Source: Macrosoma leucophasiata
Lineage: Eukaryota > Arthropoda > Insecta > Lepidoptera > Hedylidae
DNA length: 64,000 nt
NCBI GenBank assembly: GCA_036365455.1
Contig: JAWQUS010000002.1
Coordinates: 5,766,001 to 5,830,000, forward strand
Reading direction: 5' to 3'
The notes beneath the pieces are model-generated. The model was not told the DNA's origin and did not search any database. It saw only the letters and a list, made by a program, of their open reading frames with translations. Positions 32,735 to 42,698 of this stretch are shown piece after piece. The translations under genes were made by a program, and so were the position numbers. Within the stretch, counting starts at the first letter, position 1; each line of letters begins with the position of its first letter.

Positions 32735-33235
32735 ATCTCGGGGGCGTAGGCACCACCGCATTACCTAACCTATCTGCCGCTAAATGATACTGTTCAGTAC
32801 TATCGTGTTCTGGTTAACTGGTAATGTATGGCACCGTAATAACTATTTTATATTATTTCGCATTAACACATGCTTGTGAAATATATATTTTTTTTATCTT
32901 AAAGAAAAATGGAAAGAAAAATTTGACTTCAGGCGAGACTCGAACTCGCGGCCTACTGGGAATCTAGTCCAGCCGCTCTTCCAATTGAGCTACTGAAGTC
33001 CTGCCCGATTTGTCAAATCTTTCCTTCACATCTATTGCATTGCTTTATGTTAGCAGCAGCGCCATCTATTGCCAACTATGCTAGTTAGGCAACTACAACC
33101 GTAATAACTATCACAGAGACATGACACCTTAGGTCTTAGGGGTGGTAACGAATCTATATTTTGACCTCTGGTTTTTATGTAGATGTCTAAAGGCTGCAGT
33201 CATCATTTCCCATCAATGTAAGTCATAATTTCCCT
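32735..33235 (+). mobile_element. SINE-A split by SINE-T
   Basis: The 5' part is 32735-32846 and the 3' part 33098-33235, of the TCACAGAGACAT subfamily. The break duplicated ACCGTAATAACTAT. The poly(A) tail is lost. Confidence 0.8.
32847..33097 (-). mobile_element. SINE-T, 14-bp duplication
   Basis: A 251-bp insert flanked by perfect ACCGTAATAACTAT at 32833-32846 and 33098-33111. On the minus strand: about 95 bp of head (with AGATGGCGCTGCTGC), a 76-nt tRNA-like unit with a perfect 7-bp acceptor stem (GACTTCA/TGAAGTC), a TTTTTCTTTCC terminator-like stretch, then a tail ending CGAAATAATATAAAA. The clean ends define one form of the family. Confidence 0.9.
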
Positions 33236-33364
33236 TCCTCATATACAAAATATTAAATAAAATAAAGTGTTTAAATGTTATATTGTTGAAAATGATTCTA
33301 GTTTAATATACGCAAGGTAAATCCTTCAAAATATTTTAATATCAATGAGAATCGCGAAAACCTA

Positions 33365-33430
33365 CAAATATTTAAATGCATTAATAACAACATATCTATA
33401 TATGTTGTTATTAATGCATTTAAATATTTG
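33365..33430. repeat. Perfect 66-bp palindrome
   Basis: Two 31-base arms, fully complementary by eye, around the 4-base loop CTAT. The left arm begins CAAATATTTAAATGCATTAA. AT-rich. Confidence 0.9.
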
Positions 33431-33505
33431 GTCGATGGGAAGAGGGCTCCTCCCAACAAGGGGAGAGATTGGTGCCCAACAGTGGGACAAGGGTCGCCAT
33501 TACTA
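33431..33505 (+). mobile_element. SINE-G 3' fragment
   Basis: GGGCTCCTCCCAACAAGGGG to GGGTCGCCATTACTAC, about 75 bp. Confidence 0.6.
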
Positions 33506-33544
33506 CGTATTTATACAAGTAGATATTTATAAAGAGATCGGAAT

Positions 33545-34330
33545 TTAAAAAACTCAGTCACGGTTCATTTTTTACTGCCAATTGTCACAAAATACAAGCT
33601 TTACGCTTCAATTTCCGATTTACGAATAAATTCGATGTAATAAAAAAATAACAATGAGTCAGACAAGGCAAATACAGCGTTGCAAGTTTACACGCGTCCC
33701 CACTGAGACTATAAAAGTTTTACAGCTATTATAGGATCTGGCCATGTCCGCTAAAGGTGCAATTCCATTTGTCGCGATCGATCGCGGCCGCGCGTGGCTT
33801 TAGATGCAGTGTGAAAATGTATGGAACCGCTTCCGTGGCTCGCGACAGACGTGCGCGGCCAACGACTGTCGCGAGCCGCGCGGCCTTGTTAGGTTAGGAT
33901 CCCACTGCAGAATCATTTCGTGCATCCAGATATGCTGCAAACCTATTTTATACGCGTATTTATAATCTAGAGAATATATATCCACACGTTGCCTTTCAAA
34001 AAATGGCTGCAAGTATTTTTGTTTTGTTAAAAAAAAATATCACGGCAGTATGTATAAAGACTCTGAAAAATCTCGTCCACGGCGATCGATCGCGACCAAC
34101 GGAATTGCACCTTAAATGCTTGTCAGATAGTAATAAAAAGCATTGCATGAATATTTATGAAAATTGGTGTCCCTTTTTATTAATACTAGTGATCGCCTCA
34201 TGGTCGCCATATGGCATAAATATAACTTCAATCTATTACGAACCTCTGACAATTTGAACGTAATTTTATTGTGTTGTCAAATGAATGATACTGTGAGTAA
34301 TTTTTTTTTACATTGCTGGTTTTTATTTGG
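33545..34330 (+). repeat. Local segment X, copy 2, interrupted
   Basis: Direct copy of 34480-35060, broken by the Harbinger-type MITE at 33755-34112. It includes the shared GATCTGGCC...GTCCGCTAA and TTTTATTTGGATCCAAATG blocks. Confidence 0.75.
33755..34112. mobile_element. PIF/Harbinger-type MITE with empty-site proof
   Basis: Terminal inverted repeats AGGTGCAATTCC, then GTCGCGATCGATCGC. TAA at 33752-33754 and 34113-34115. The paralogous X copy reads GTCCGCTAAATGCTTGTCAG uninterrupted (TAA at 34907-34909), so the element added itself plus one TAA. The internal CTCGCGACAGACG is also inverted. Non-coding. Confidence 0.85.
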
Positions 34331-34479
34331 ATCCAAATGATATTTACTTTGTGTCCTAAGATGAATGCAGTATTGGAAGAATGCTTGAATTAAGTTGTCT
34401 AAGATTTGGAATGTAGAACAATAATAATTTAGGCCTCAGAATGTTTTCGAGTAGTAGGTACACTTAACTTTTTGATAAC

Positions 34480-35060
34480 AGAGAAAAATCATAAAATAAA
34501 ATTTCACTTTTGAAAACTTCTGTGCTAGTTAAAATTGTCATTTATGATTAAATTAGGGTAAATTTTAGTACTCAAGGATTTATTTCATGAAATATTACTT
34601 TATAAAGGTCAAATATTTTAATGTGTAGGCAGGTAGGTAACCTATAATAAAATGCAAAATTATAAAAACAACAGCAACATTTATAAACCGACCATGTTAT
34701 AAAAGTCAGTCTTCACTAATTTCCCGGTGAGGATTGTTACAAAATACAAGCTTCAAGTTGCAATTTCGGTTTCAGGAATGAATTCAATAGAACAAAAAAT
34801 TAAATAGAGTCAGACAGCATACAAACATATCGTTGCAAGTTTACGCGCGTCCCCACTGAGACATAAACCGAGTTTTACAACCATCACAAGATCTGGCCGT
34901 GTCCGCTAAATGCTTGTCAGATAATAATAAAGCATGGAATAAATAAAATGTACTGAACATTTGTGTGATCTTTTTATAAATTTGTCATTCGTAGTTTTAT
35001 TGCGCAGTTAATCCGGGTCTGAGCTTTTATTTGGATCCAAATGTCACGTCGTTTACTCTG
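34480..35060 (+). repeat. Local segment X, copy 3
   Basis: Uninterrupted copy, used as the empty-site reference for 33755-34112. Ends near TTTGGATCCAAATGTCACG. Confidence 0.7.
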
Positions 35061-35108
35061 TCTCCGAGACTAGGTACGGTTTCAGTGTCTGGAAATATAT
35101 TTTCTTAA

Positions 35109-35302
35109 GCTATAAACGTACAGCACGAATAATGACGGACCTATAAAATCCCTTGTGGCACACCTTAATTAACCACGCTATTATCAATTACAAATACAGC
35201 TCTACAAACGTACAGCACGAATAATGACGGACCTATAAAGTCCCTTGTGGCACACCTTAATTAACCACGCTATTATCAATTACAAATACAGCTACACAAA
35301 AC
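35109..35302. repeat. 102-bp tandem duplication
   Basis: AACGTACAGCACGAATAATG and the following about 90 bp occur twice with a 102-base period and very few differences, so it is recent. No frame continues through both. Confidence 0.9.
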
Positions 35303-35394
35303 GAATTTTATAAATTAAACAGGTGATTAGTTCTTAGATGCAGAATATTCATGTAATATCTTTCTGCATCTAAGCCAGTGTTTTTAAAAAAACT

Positions 35395-35465
35395 TAGCTC
35401 AGTGGTTACAGCACATCTTCATTTGACCTCTGCTTTTGTGTAGCTATAGCCTGCAGTTATAATTT
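35395..35465 (+). mobile_element. SINE-A fragment
   Basis: TTGACCTCTGCTTTTGTGTA and CCTGCAGTTATAA only; strongly diverged. Confidence 0.5.
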
Positions 35466-35812
35466 ATCAACTATACCATATCTTTGTTTGGTTTCCATAT
35501 AAAATATATTTGATTCCGATAACAGATTGTAGAAAATATGAAACAGATATCTAATAACAAAGGGGTGTTTAGGGGAACGGGAACTGTACAACTGGAACAG
35601 TGGTACTGGGTGCGTCGTGCGACGATTAAAGGTGAACGCACACTATCGCAGCCGAACACGCCGAAGGAGCCGAACGAGCCGAATTTCGATTTTTCATTAA
35701 AAAAAATGAGTGAATAGTGAAAAGTAATTTGATATAATTATAGTAGGTACGTGATTATGAAGAGCTGTACAAACTGTAACTGTGCGACAGGTGTAAGAAA
35801 AAAGAAACTATT

Positions 35813-35897
35813 TTTTCGGCGCGGTCAATTCCTTCGGCGCGGTAGATTCCTTCGGCGCGGTCGATTCTTTCAGCGCGGTAGATTATTTCGGTGCGGA
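35813..35897. repeat. 18-bp minisatellite
   Basis: About five units of TTCCTTCGGCGCGGTMGA. Upstream (35651-35684) a 9-bp period of GCCGAA-starting units carries the complementary hexamer. A 78-codon frame across the array has no start context or domain. Confidence 0.85.
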
Positions 35898-36589
35898 TGT
35901 ATGTGCGAGGCTTATTTTACATCTCAATTTATAGTTGCAATATTATGTTACTACCTAAATTGCACCCGAGCGAAGCCGGGTTATTAATAATCAGTAAGAT
36001 TTTAAAAAAGAATCTTGTTTACGATAGTGACACATTTAAAATTAAACCTACAAGATCCTGACATAGTCTTTAAAAGCAGAGGCAGTGCATGAAAAAACGT
36101 ATAAGAAAAATATAAACTGATCTGGCTCGCGATATGGCGATCTGACGGGGACCATCTAAGAGCGGTGAACATCTTGTTCTGTATAAACATTTAATGTTAC
36201 GAATTCCGATAACAGCTTGTAGGAAAGATTAAACAGATATAAATAAAGGAGAATGCGGCAAACAGTGGCACGGGGTGCGTCGTGCGACGATAAATTGACC
36301 AAGTTTGTTGCACCACTTGCCCTCTCTTGAATAAATTCGGCATTTATTCGGCGCGCGTCGCGGCCGACACTTCACGAGCTATGAAAGTGAAACTTCGCAA
36401 CTTGGAATTCATTATTGCTTACACTTTGTGGATAAATAAACGTTTTAGCACACAAGTTTTGACGTTGTTTGTGATTTTTATATAAGAATTAAACAATTAG
36501 AAAGTTGCTATATTACGTCCGTAATCTTTCTGCCACGAATGGTAGTTTGACGATCCAATTGGTGTATAACAACCGTTTTATTTGTTCCC
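35898..36589. other. Unassigned spacer
   Basis: No gene recognised. CGAAGCCGGG at about 35970 resembles a Helitron end but lacks a CTAG terminus. Confidence 0.35.
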
Positions 36590-36731
36590 TTTTATATCAA
36601 AAGTTTGACAGACAAGCAGAATGGTTACCTGATGGAAAGTGGTCACCATCGCCCATCATTCTTCATCACCTCGATGAAGAAGCCCATTTTGTAGCACCGA
36701 GGAAACACCTCAAAGGCAAGTCAATACCTCT
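36590..36731 (-). mobile_element. LINE-J 3' fragment
   Basis: AGTTTGACAGACAAGCAG to CACCTCAAAGGCAAGTC, with an internal deletion. Confidence 0.7.
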
Positions 36732-36837
36732 TTTTTTTTAATTTATTTCGCAATTTCTATCCCGTAACGCAGCAAATATCTACAAATTTTAACCGACACT
36801 AAATCGGTTAAAAATAAAAAAAGGGAAAACAAAATTT

Positions 36838-37075
36838 GACGCATCGGTGTGGGATTTCGGTAGCTTAGTGGTAAAGCGGCTGGACTGGTTATCCTGAGGT
36901 CGGTGGTTCAATTCCTGTCCGTAGTCAAATTTTTCTTATCGTTTTTTTCTTTAATTTCTAAATATCTAGGTTTCGAGTGTGCGTTGTGTGTGAAGTGTAC
37001 ATTGCACCCACGGCACAGGTTATACGTCGGATCAGGCTGTGTGTGTAGCAGTATTTATGTTTTACAGAAATAGTT
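36838..37075 (+). mobile_element. tRNA-derived SINE, second type
   Basis: Contains a tRNA-like GGTAGCTTAGTGGTAAAGCG (A box) and GGTGGTTCAATTCCTG (B box), then TAGTCAAATTTTTCTTATCG. The tRNA-like head is followed by a TG-rich body. Only one clear copy is seen here. Confidence 0.6.
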
Positions 37076-37733
37076 CACTCTCGCGTTGTTACTTTAAAAA
37101 CCTTAATTTTATTTGGGTCAAAAATGACGATCAAAAATATGATCTATACTACTTATAATAAAACAGTAAAATCCGCGTGTCTGTACATTGTATATATTTA
37201 CGAAAAACTAATTGGGGGCGATGCTAAAATAGTATTAGAACACCTTTCAATGATTTTTAATTTTATTGTCTGTCTGTTTGTCTGTTTGTCCCTTTGTCCA
37301 GGCTAATCTCCGAAGATACTGGACGGATTCGAATGAAACTTTTTGTGGTGTATAGATACTAAGCCTGGCCAACATTTAGGCTACTTTTTATTGCGGGAAA
37401 ATCACTCATTCTGACGGGAATCTCTACATTTAATAAAATAGTAGGAAAGTCAAAACTGTACGTTGAATATTTTTTAAAAGAATAGTTGGGACGTGTTCTG
37501 CAATAGAAATCGAAGCCAAAAATATAGTTTTAAGATTTTTTGTCTGTTTGTCTGTATGTATGTCCGGACTAAACTAAAAAGTACTAAATGGATTTACTTC
37601 AAATTTTGCATGAATATTACTAACCGGTCCGGTCAACATATAGGCTACATATTATCATGCTATAATATTTTTTTTTTTTTTTTTATGTCATTAAGTTGAC
37701 AGACAAGCAGACGGGCCACCTGATGGTAAGTGG

Positions 37734-39377
37734 TCACCGTCGCCTATGGACATTTGCAACACCAGGGGAGTTGTCAACGCGCTGCCAGCCCTGAAGGACT
37801 CTTTTGACGCCATTTTTGAAGAACCCCATATTGTAGCACCGAGGGAACACCTCAGAGGGAAGTTCGTTCCACAATTTACACGTTCTGGGCAGAAACGAAC
37901 GAGAAAACCGCACCGTTGAGCACTGCCAGGTGTCCAGTCGGTGAGGGTGAAACTTCTCTCTTCGGCGGGTAGTACGGTGTAGAAAAAGAGACGGTGGTAC
38001 CATGTCGAACAGTTCGACAGAGCACTCACCATTGTAGAGACGGTATAACACGCACAGACTACCAATATCTCTGCGCAGGCTCAGATGTTCGAGCCTGTCT
38101 GTAAGTCCCGGATCGTTAACAATACGAACGGCGCGTTTTTGTAGGGAGTCAAGTGGACCAAGCTGGTACTTGGGGGCTCCCGCCCACAAATGAGAGCAGT
38201 ATTCCAGATGGGGCCGCACTTGGGCCTTATAAAGCTGTAGTAGCTGCCCCGATGTGAAATACTGCCTCGCTTTGTTAAGCACCCCCAACTTTTTGGATGC
38301 CAACTTGGTCTTACACTCAATGTGACTCCCAAATTGCACTTCGTTCGATATGTCAACGCCCAGGATACCGATACTCTTACCAATGGCAAGCGGAGTGCCC
38401 TGGAACTGTGGTGCTACAATGAATGGGGTTTTTTTAGCGGTGAACGCGCAGACTTGTGTCTTCGAGGGGTTGAACTGCACTAAATTGAGTCGACCCCAAT
38501 CAGAGACCCGCTCCAGAGAGTGCTCGACTTCAGACACAAGTCTAGTCCTGCTTTCTTCGATAAGTGTCCGAGAGGCATTTGCACGGCTTGTATAGTGTGC
38601 ATCTCCCGTGCTATCATCCGCATAGCAATGAAAATTGGAGTTTTGCTCCAACATTTCATTGATATGCAGAAGAAAAAGCGTGGGAGATAGCACAGAGCCT
38701 TGCGGCACACCAGCGTTGATAGGTAGTCTGTCTGAGCGTTGACCGTCAACTAAGACCTGTATAAAACGCTCAGACAGAAAACTGGCTGTCCAGTTGCATA
38801 GCCTCTCGGGAAGACCGTAAGATGGCAATTTCGCGAGAAGTGCCCCGTGCCAGACCCGGTCAAAGGCCTTAGCAATATCTAGGCTTACAGCCAATGCCTC
38901 CCCACTCTTGTCCAAGGCGTGAGACCAATGGTGCGTGAGATATACTAGAAGATCACCAGCAGATCTGCCTTGACGAAAGCCATATTGGCGGTCACTGATC
39001 AGCTGATGATCCTCCAGGTACTGCACCAGCTGTGTATTGATCACACGCTCCATGACTTTGCAGAGTAGGGAGGTTATTGCTATGGGCCTGTAGTTGGCCG
39101 GATCACTGCGATCCCCTTTTTTGGGTATCGGATGCACAAGGGCTGTCTTCCACGCAGACGGTACTTTTCCATGATCGTAAGAAAGCGAGAACAGGCGCGT
39201 CAGAACGGGGGTCAGCTCGGGAGCGCACATCTTCAACACCACTGCAGGGACGGAATCCGGCCCACTCGACTTCTTGACGTCAAGGGACAACAGCGCTCGC
39301 CTGACGTTCTTCTGAGTGATTTTGACGTCAGGCATAGAGCTTTCACAGCGCGAGATGGTAGGCGCTGTGTTACCCAT
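37734..39377 (-). CDS. LINE-J reverse transcriptase part of ORF2
   Basis: 547 codons after the internal stop, in the same frame as the endonuclease. RT motifs in order: SGPDSVPAVVLK (residues 38-49), PIPKKGDRSDPANYRPI (84-99), the QYGFRQGRSAGD fingers region (131-142), SLDIAKAFDRVWH with catalytic Asp167 (165-177), GVPQGSVLSP (223-232) and YADD (252-255) with both aspartates. The C-terminal region ends FLPRTCKLWNELPSEVFP and GVKRVLQGWQRV, seen again in the truncated copies. It primes reverse transcription on nicked target DNA in its family. Downstream of a stop, it would not be made as part of full ORF2. Confidence 0.9.
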   Translation of the reverse strand: MGNTAPTISRCESSMPDVKITQKNVRRALLSLDVKKSSGPDSVPAVVLKMCAPELTPVLTRLFSLSYDHGKVPSAWKTALVHPIPKKGDRSDPANYRPIAITSLLCKVMERVINTQLVQYLEDHQLISDRQYGFRQGRSAGDLLVYLTHHWSHALDKSGEALAVSLDIAKAFDRVWHGALLAKLPSYGLPERLCNWTASFLSERFIQVLVDGQRSDRLPINAGVPQGSVLSPTLFLLHINEMLEQNSNFHCYADDSTGDAHYTSRANASRTLIEESRTRLVSEVEHSLERVSDWGRLNLVQFNPSKTQVCAFTAKKTPFIVAPQFQGTPLAIGKSIGILGVDISNEVQFGSHIECKTKLASKKLGVLNKARQYFTSGQLLQLYKAQVRPHLEYCSHLWAGAPKYQLGPLDSLQKRAVRIVNDPGLTDRLEHLSLRRDIGSLCVLYRLYNGECSVELFDMVPPSLFLHRTTRRREKFHPHRLDTWQCSTVRFSRSFLPRTCKLWNELPSEVFPRCYNMGFFKNGVKRVLQGWQRVDNSPGVANVHRRR

Positions 39378-39500
39378 GTCATCAAGAGTCGAGTTTGAGG
39401 CAAAGAGGCTGCCCAGGAGATCGGCTTTCTCTTTTGCCGTATGGGCCAGACTATCGTCAGTTTTTCGCAGTGGTGGGAAAGATGACCGACAAAAATTCTT

Positions 39501-40643
39501 TTAGATAGCTTTGGCAAGAGACCAATAGGCACGGCTCCCGGGAGGATGCCTCATTAGCTTCCTGCCAACTCTAACGACATGCTTGGACTTTGCTCTGGCT
39601 ATCCGCAGCTTTGAGGACCTGGAGGCAGCGTTGAGTACTCTCTTTAGGTCGGAGGCATTTGGATCCTTGCAGGCGTGAGCCACAGTCCAGGTTCTGTAAG
39701 TCTCCTGCTTATGGTTAGAAGCCACAGCACAAGACTTATCGAACCAGGGCTGATACCGTCCGCCAATGGATACAACAGAGTGCGGGATGAAACAATCCAT
39801 ACCCTGGTGTATCACATCGGTTACAGCTTCGGCGCACGTGCTCGGATCTTCCGACGAGAAACAAAGCTGCCTCCATGGGTAGGATGACAGGAACTCCCTC
39901 AGTCCATCCCAATCTGCTGACCTGTAATGCCACACTTGCCGTGTGGAGGAGGGCTGCAGAGGCGCCCGAACCGACAAGAGGGTTTTTGAACGTACCAAGC
40001 AGTGATCTGAGGATCCTAAAGGAGCCTCGACCACCACCTGATAGTTGGCAGTATGTGAGGTCAGCAGAAGATCCAGCAAAGAGGCGGTGTGGCCCTCGAC
40101 ATCTGGTATCCGGGTGAACCCGGTTACGACTTGTGTGAGACCATTAACCAGCGCAAAGTCATAAGCTGTCCTTCCAGCGAAGTCAGTGATTCGGAAACTC
40201 AACCACTCCGTATGGTGTGCGTTAAAGTCGCCAAGAATCACCAACTCCGCAGAAGGATGCTGTTCAAGCACCGTGTCGACCACCTGTTGGATGTGCTCGA
40301 ACATGCGAGCTGTCTCCCCGTCTCCGCTATAGGACCTGTACACGCACGCGTAAATTCGGTTGGAACCACCGTAATCTACGCGCGCCCACAATATAGACAG
40401 GTCCTTGTCTTCAAAATGGTCAAGACGGCGACAACAGACATCCTCTCTGACATACAGACATACCCCGGCGCGGCGAATAAAATTGTTCTCCAGAGTGTAG
40501 CCGGGGTAAGTAAGATATGCAGTATCGAGTGGAGAGGATATTTGTGTCTCCGTCAGAAAGAGTAGGGCCGGCTTAGCCGTTTCCAGATGAAGATGGACGA
40601 CGTTAAGGTTGGTATGTAAACCCCTAATATTGCACATGTCCAC
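39501..40643 (-). CDS. LINE-J endonuclease part of ORF2, ends at a premature stop
   Basis: 380 codons from an internal Met; the open frame extends upstream without a Met through TPPPHTFTVD to a stop near 40690, so the true start is lost or lies in an ORF1-ORF2 overlap. The APE-type endonuclease motifs are all there: CNIRGL (Asn5), LTETQ (Glu32), VYRSYSG (Tyr102), ILGDFNAHH (Asp139, Asn141), LLDLLL (Asp191) and GSSDHC (Asp213, His214). It ends SLAKAI at TAA (39501-39503); the next in-frame codons lead without a shift into the RT region. The enzyme would nick target DNA. Confidence 0.9.
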   Translation of the reverse strand: MDMCNIRGLHTNLNVVHLHLETAKPALLFLTETQISSPLDTAYLTYPGYTLENNFIRRAGVCLYVREDVCCRRLDHFEDKDLSILWARVDYGGSNRIYACVYRSYSGDGETARMFEHIQQVVDTVLEQHPSAELVILGDFNAHHTEWLSFRITDFAGRTAYDFALVNGLTQVVTGFTRIPDVEGHTASLLDLLLTSHTANYQVVVEAPLGSSDHCLVRSKTLLSVRAPLQPSSTRQVWHYRSADWDGLREFLSSYPWRQLCFSSEDPSTCAEAVTDVIHQGMDCFIPHSVVSIGGRYQPWFDKSCAVASNHKQETYRTWTVAHACKDPNASDLKRVLNAASRSSKLRIARAKSKHVVRVGRKLMRHPPGSRAYWSLAKAI

Positions 40644-40710
40644 AGTAAATGTGTGGGGGGGGGGTGTCCGCTGAGAGAAGCCTACATTTTTTCTTATGTT
40701 TAACCATTTT

Positions 40711-41395
40711 ATTTTATTTTTTTAAGCATCGGGAAAGGGGAAGGATCATGTGTACCGCATTACTCACCCGACGAACAAAGTTGTCGGTGAATTAGACCAT
40801 CTGCTCTCAGAGGTGGTGCAAATTGCTGGCCCGGGGGACGGAAGGACACCCGATCTCCCCCGTCCACAGGCGCCTGGCCCCACTCCGGTCTCTTACTCCG
40901 GCACGGCGACTGCACACGGGACTTTGCGCCGGTTGGCGGGACAGCCTCCCAGGCCAGAGGTTAATAGTGAGGCCTGGGTTCGGGTCCCCTACTGACCGGC
41001 GGGCGGCAGCGGATACCGTTTAATCGGCTCTCCCTGGCCCCCAGGCCAACATGTTGCGTCTCCGAGCGCAAGACGTCCTTACACCAACCAGTCCGGGGGT
41101 GAACAATACGGTACACATCAGGGACGGGAAAGAGCTCAGGCTCGGAAGCCGGAACACGTCCGAAGACGCTTGGCGGCAGATTACGACCTGAGGGTGGTAG
41201 CTAGCCAGGCAGGCCCTTTAAGGGACCTTACCACCATGCAGGACACTAGGAAGGATTACGCTGATAGTGTCGACCCAGCAACCATTTGGAACCAAAAAAC
41301 AGTCGCCAGAGCCTTGTCTGTTGATCAGCAGGGTGTACCACGTGCAGGTAAGGTTGGCTGTGGCACCGAGATGGTAATGGCGCCACTTACACCCC
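40711..41395. other. GC-rich block of unknown origin between LINE-J and Helitron
   Basis: About 680 bp with a base composition unlike its flanks. Small frames occur on both strands, the longest about 80 codons, none with a recognised domain. It could be LINE-J 5' UTR/ORF1 remnant or a separate insertion. Helitron homology resumes at TTTTAAAATCGTAGG. Confidence 0.4.
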
Positions 41396-41639
41396 AAAAA
41401 TTTTAAAATCGTAGGAAAGTCAAAACTGTACATTGATTTTTTGTTTTAAAGAATATTTGGGGCGTGATCTACTATCGATCTTCTATACTTCACACGCAGG
41501 AACGAACGTTTGAGTGGGTGGTGTCACATTACTTTTCACTGGCGATTTCCGGCAAACGCTACCCGTGGTAATGCAAAGATCGCGGGCTGACGAGGTGAAT
41601 GCTTTGTTGAAACGATCTTAACGAGTTCGTACGCTGCGC

Positions 41640-42375
41640 TTGACCATTAATATGAGAGTTCGGCTCGGCGACAATGCACGTGCTCAAGAATTTTCTGATG
41701 TCCTTTTAAGTCTTCACGAAAGCATTCTACCAGAAGAGAGAGGTGGACAGGTGGTGCTTCGTGGAGTCTCTCGGCAGAGATGTATTTAGCTAAGAAGAAC
41801 TCATCCTCGGTGTCTACAGGGACATCAGTCGTATACCGTACCAGCAGAATATAACGTTTTAGGTGTATGAGTGGGCCATTTTGACGCCCAAAAATGATTA
41901 GGCTGCAGCAATTAATAGGAAATGAAGTGGTACAGTACACCTCCATCGAGTCGAGCAAGATGACGCCACACATTATTCCATGGCATTTCTGAACTTCCTG
42001 TCAGCAAGCGGACTTCCATCGCATACCATCAAGCTGAAGGTAGGTGTCCCGATTATGCTTCTTCGGAACTTATCTCCTCCGAAGTTGTATAACGGGACCA
42101 GCCTTAAAACCATCTCGCTCCACAGACACACCATTGAGGCGGAAATTCTTACGGGTGAGGCAGTATTTATATCACGCATTCCCCTCATACCTCATAACTT
42201 CACGTTCCAGTTCAAGCGCGTAAAGTTGAATGTTTGCTTCGCGATGACCATCAATAAGTCGCAGGGTCAGACATTGAGGTCAGCGGGTGTTAACCTCAGG
42301 ACGAGTTGCTTCTCACACGGGCAACTGTACGTCGCTTGCTACCGCGTCACCAGTCCTGACTCTCTTTACATTTAG
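41640..42375 (+). pseudogene. Helitron PIF1-like helicase remnant (C-terminal half)
   Basis: From NMRVRLGDNARAQEF (41649 onward) through broken codons to an intact 131-codon frame at 41980-42375. That frame has FAMTINKSQGQTL (residues 87-99) and SHGQLYVACYRVT, the motif V/VI region of PIF1-family DNA helicases. Walker A is absent from this copy. An in-frame loss near LTGEA and a TTG-to-TAG change after LYI are seen against copy 2. In autonomous Helitrons this domain unwinds DNA during rolling-circle transposition; here it is dead. Confidence 0.8.
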
Positions 42376-42698
42376 GCTCCCGGCAGAATAACTACCAACG
42401 TAGTTCATAGGAAAGTGTCGTAAGGTCTGATGCCTTTGTACGTATTTTTACTCTTTTGTGTCCGGGAATATATTCCTGCATTATTTTCTCTATTTCCTTC
42501 AGTCACATCTTACGACTGAACTCAGCAGGATTCCCATATGATACTCCCTTCACTTGCTTCGTTTGCAAAAAAACGTATAGTCTTAATTTAATGCTATTTT
42601 AAAAGTTGTTTGCTTATAATGCTAAAGCGACACTGGCATCTTAGATATGTTTGGTGCTGTACTGCCTTCACGCAGACGACGTTGCGGGCAGCAGCTAG

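Larger units (their letters stand above)
37668..40710 (-). mobile_element. LINE-J, non-LTR retrotransposon with nearly intact ORF2
   Basis: Poly(A) tail (T-run 37668-37684), about 50 bp of 3' UTR, then a long minus-strand ORF2. It sits inside Helitron copy 1. The 5' boundary is uncertain, near 40690-40735, and no ORF1 (gag-like) frame is evident. At least six truncated 3' relatives lie in the window. EN-RT order and motifs place it in the jockey/CR1-like group; the clade is not resolved. Confidence 0.85.
37143..42698 (+). mobile_element. PIF1-type Helitron, copy 1, with inserted LINE
   Basis: Starts A|TCTATACTACTTATAATA and ends GTTGCGGGCAGCAGCTAG|T. CGCA/TGCG and outer TGCC/GGCA stems lie just before the end. 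Its own sequence is 37143-37660 and about 41396-42698; the rest is LINE-J and a GC-rich block. Compared with copy 2 it lacks the Walker A segment, so it is internally deleted and non-autonomous. Confidence 0.8.

Noticed and set aside
40089..40565. 158-residue plus-strand protein
   Set aside because: Lies entirely antisense to the LINE-J endonuclease, whose motifs are unmistakable on the other strand.
37668..41395. Target duplication of the LINE insertion in Helitron copy 1
   Set aside because: I compared both flanks with Helitron copy 2 and found no convincing matching repeat; the 5' boundary is obscured by the GC-rich block.
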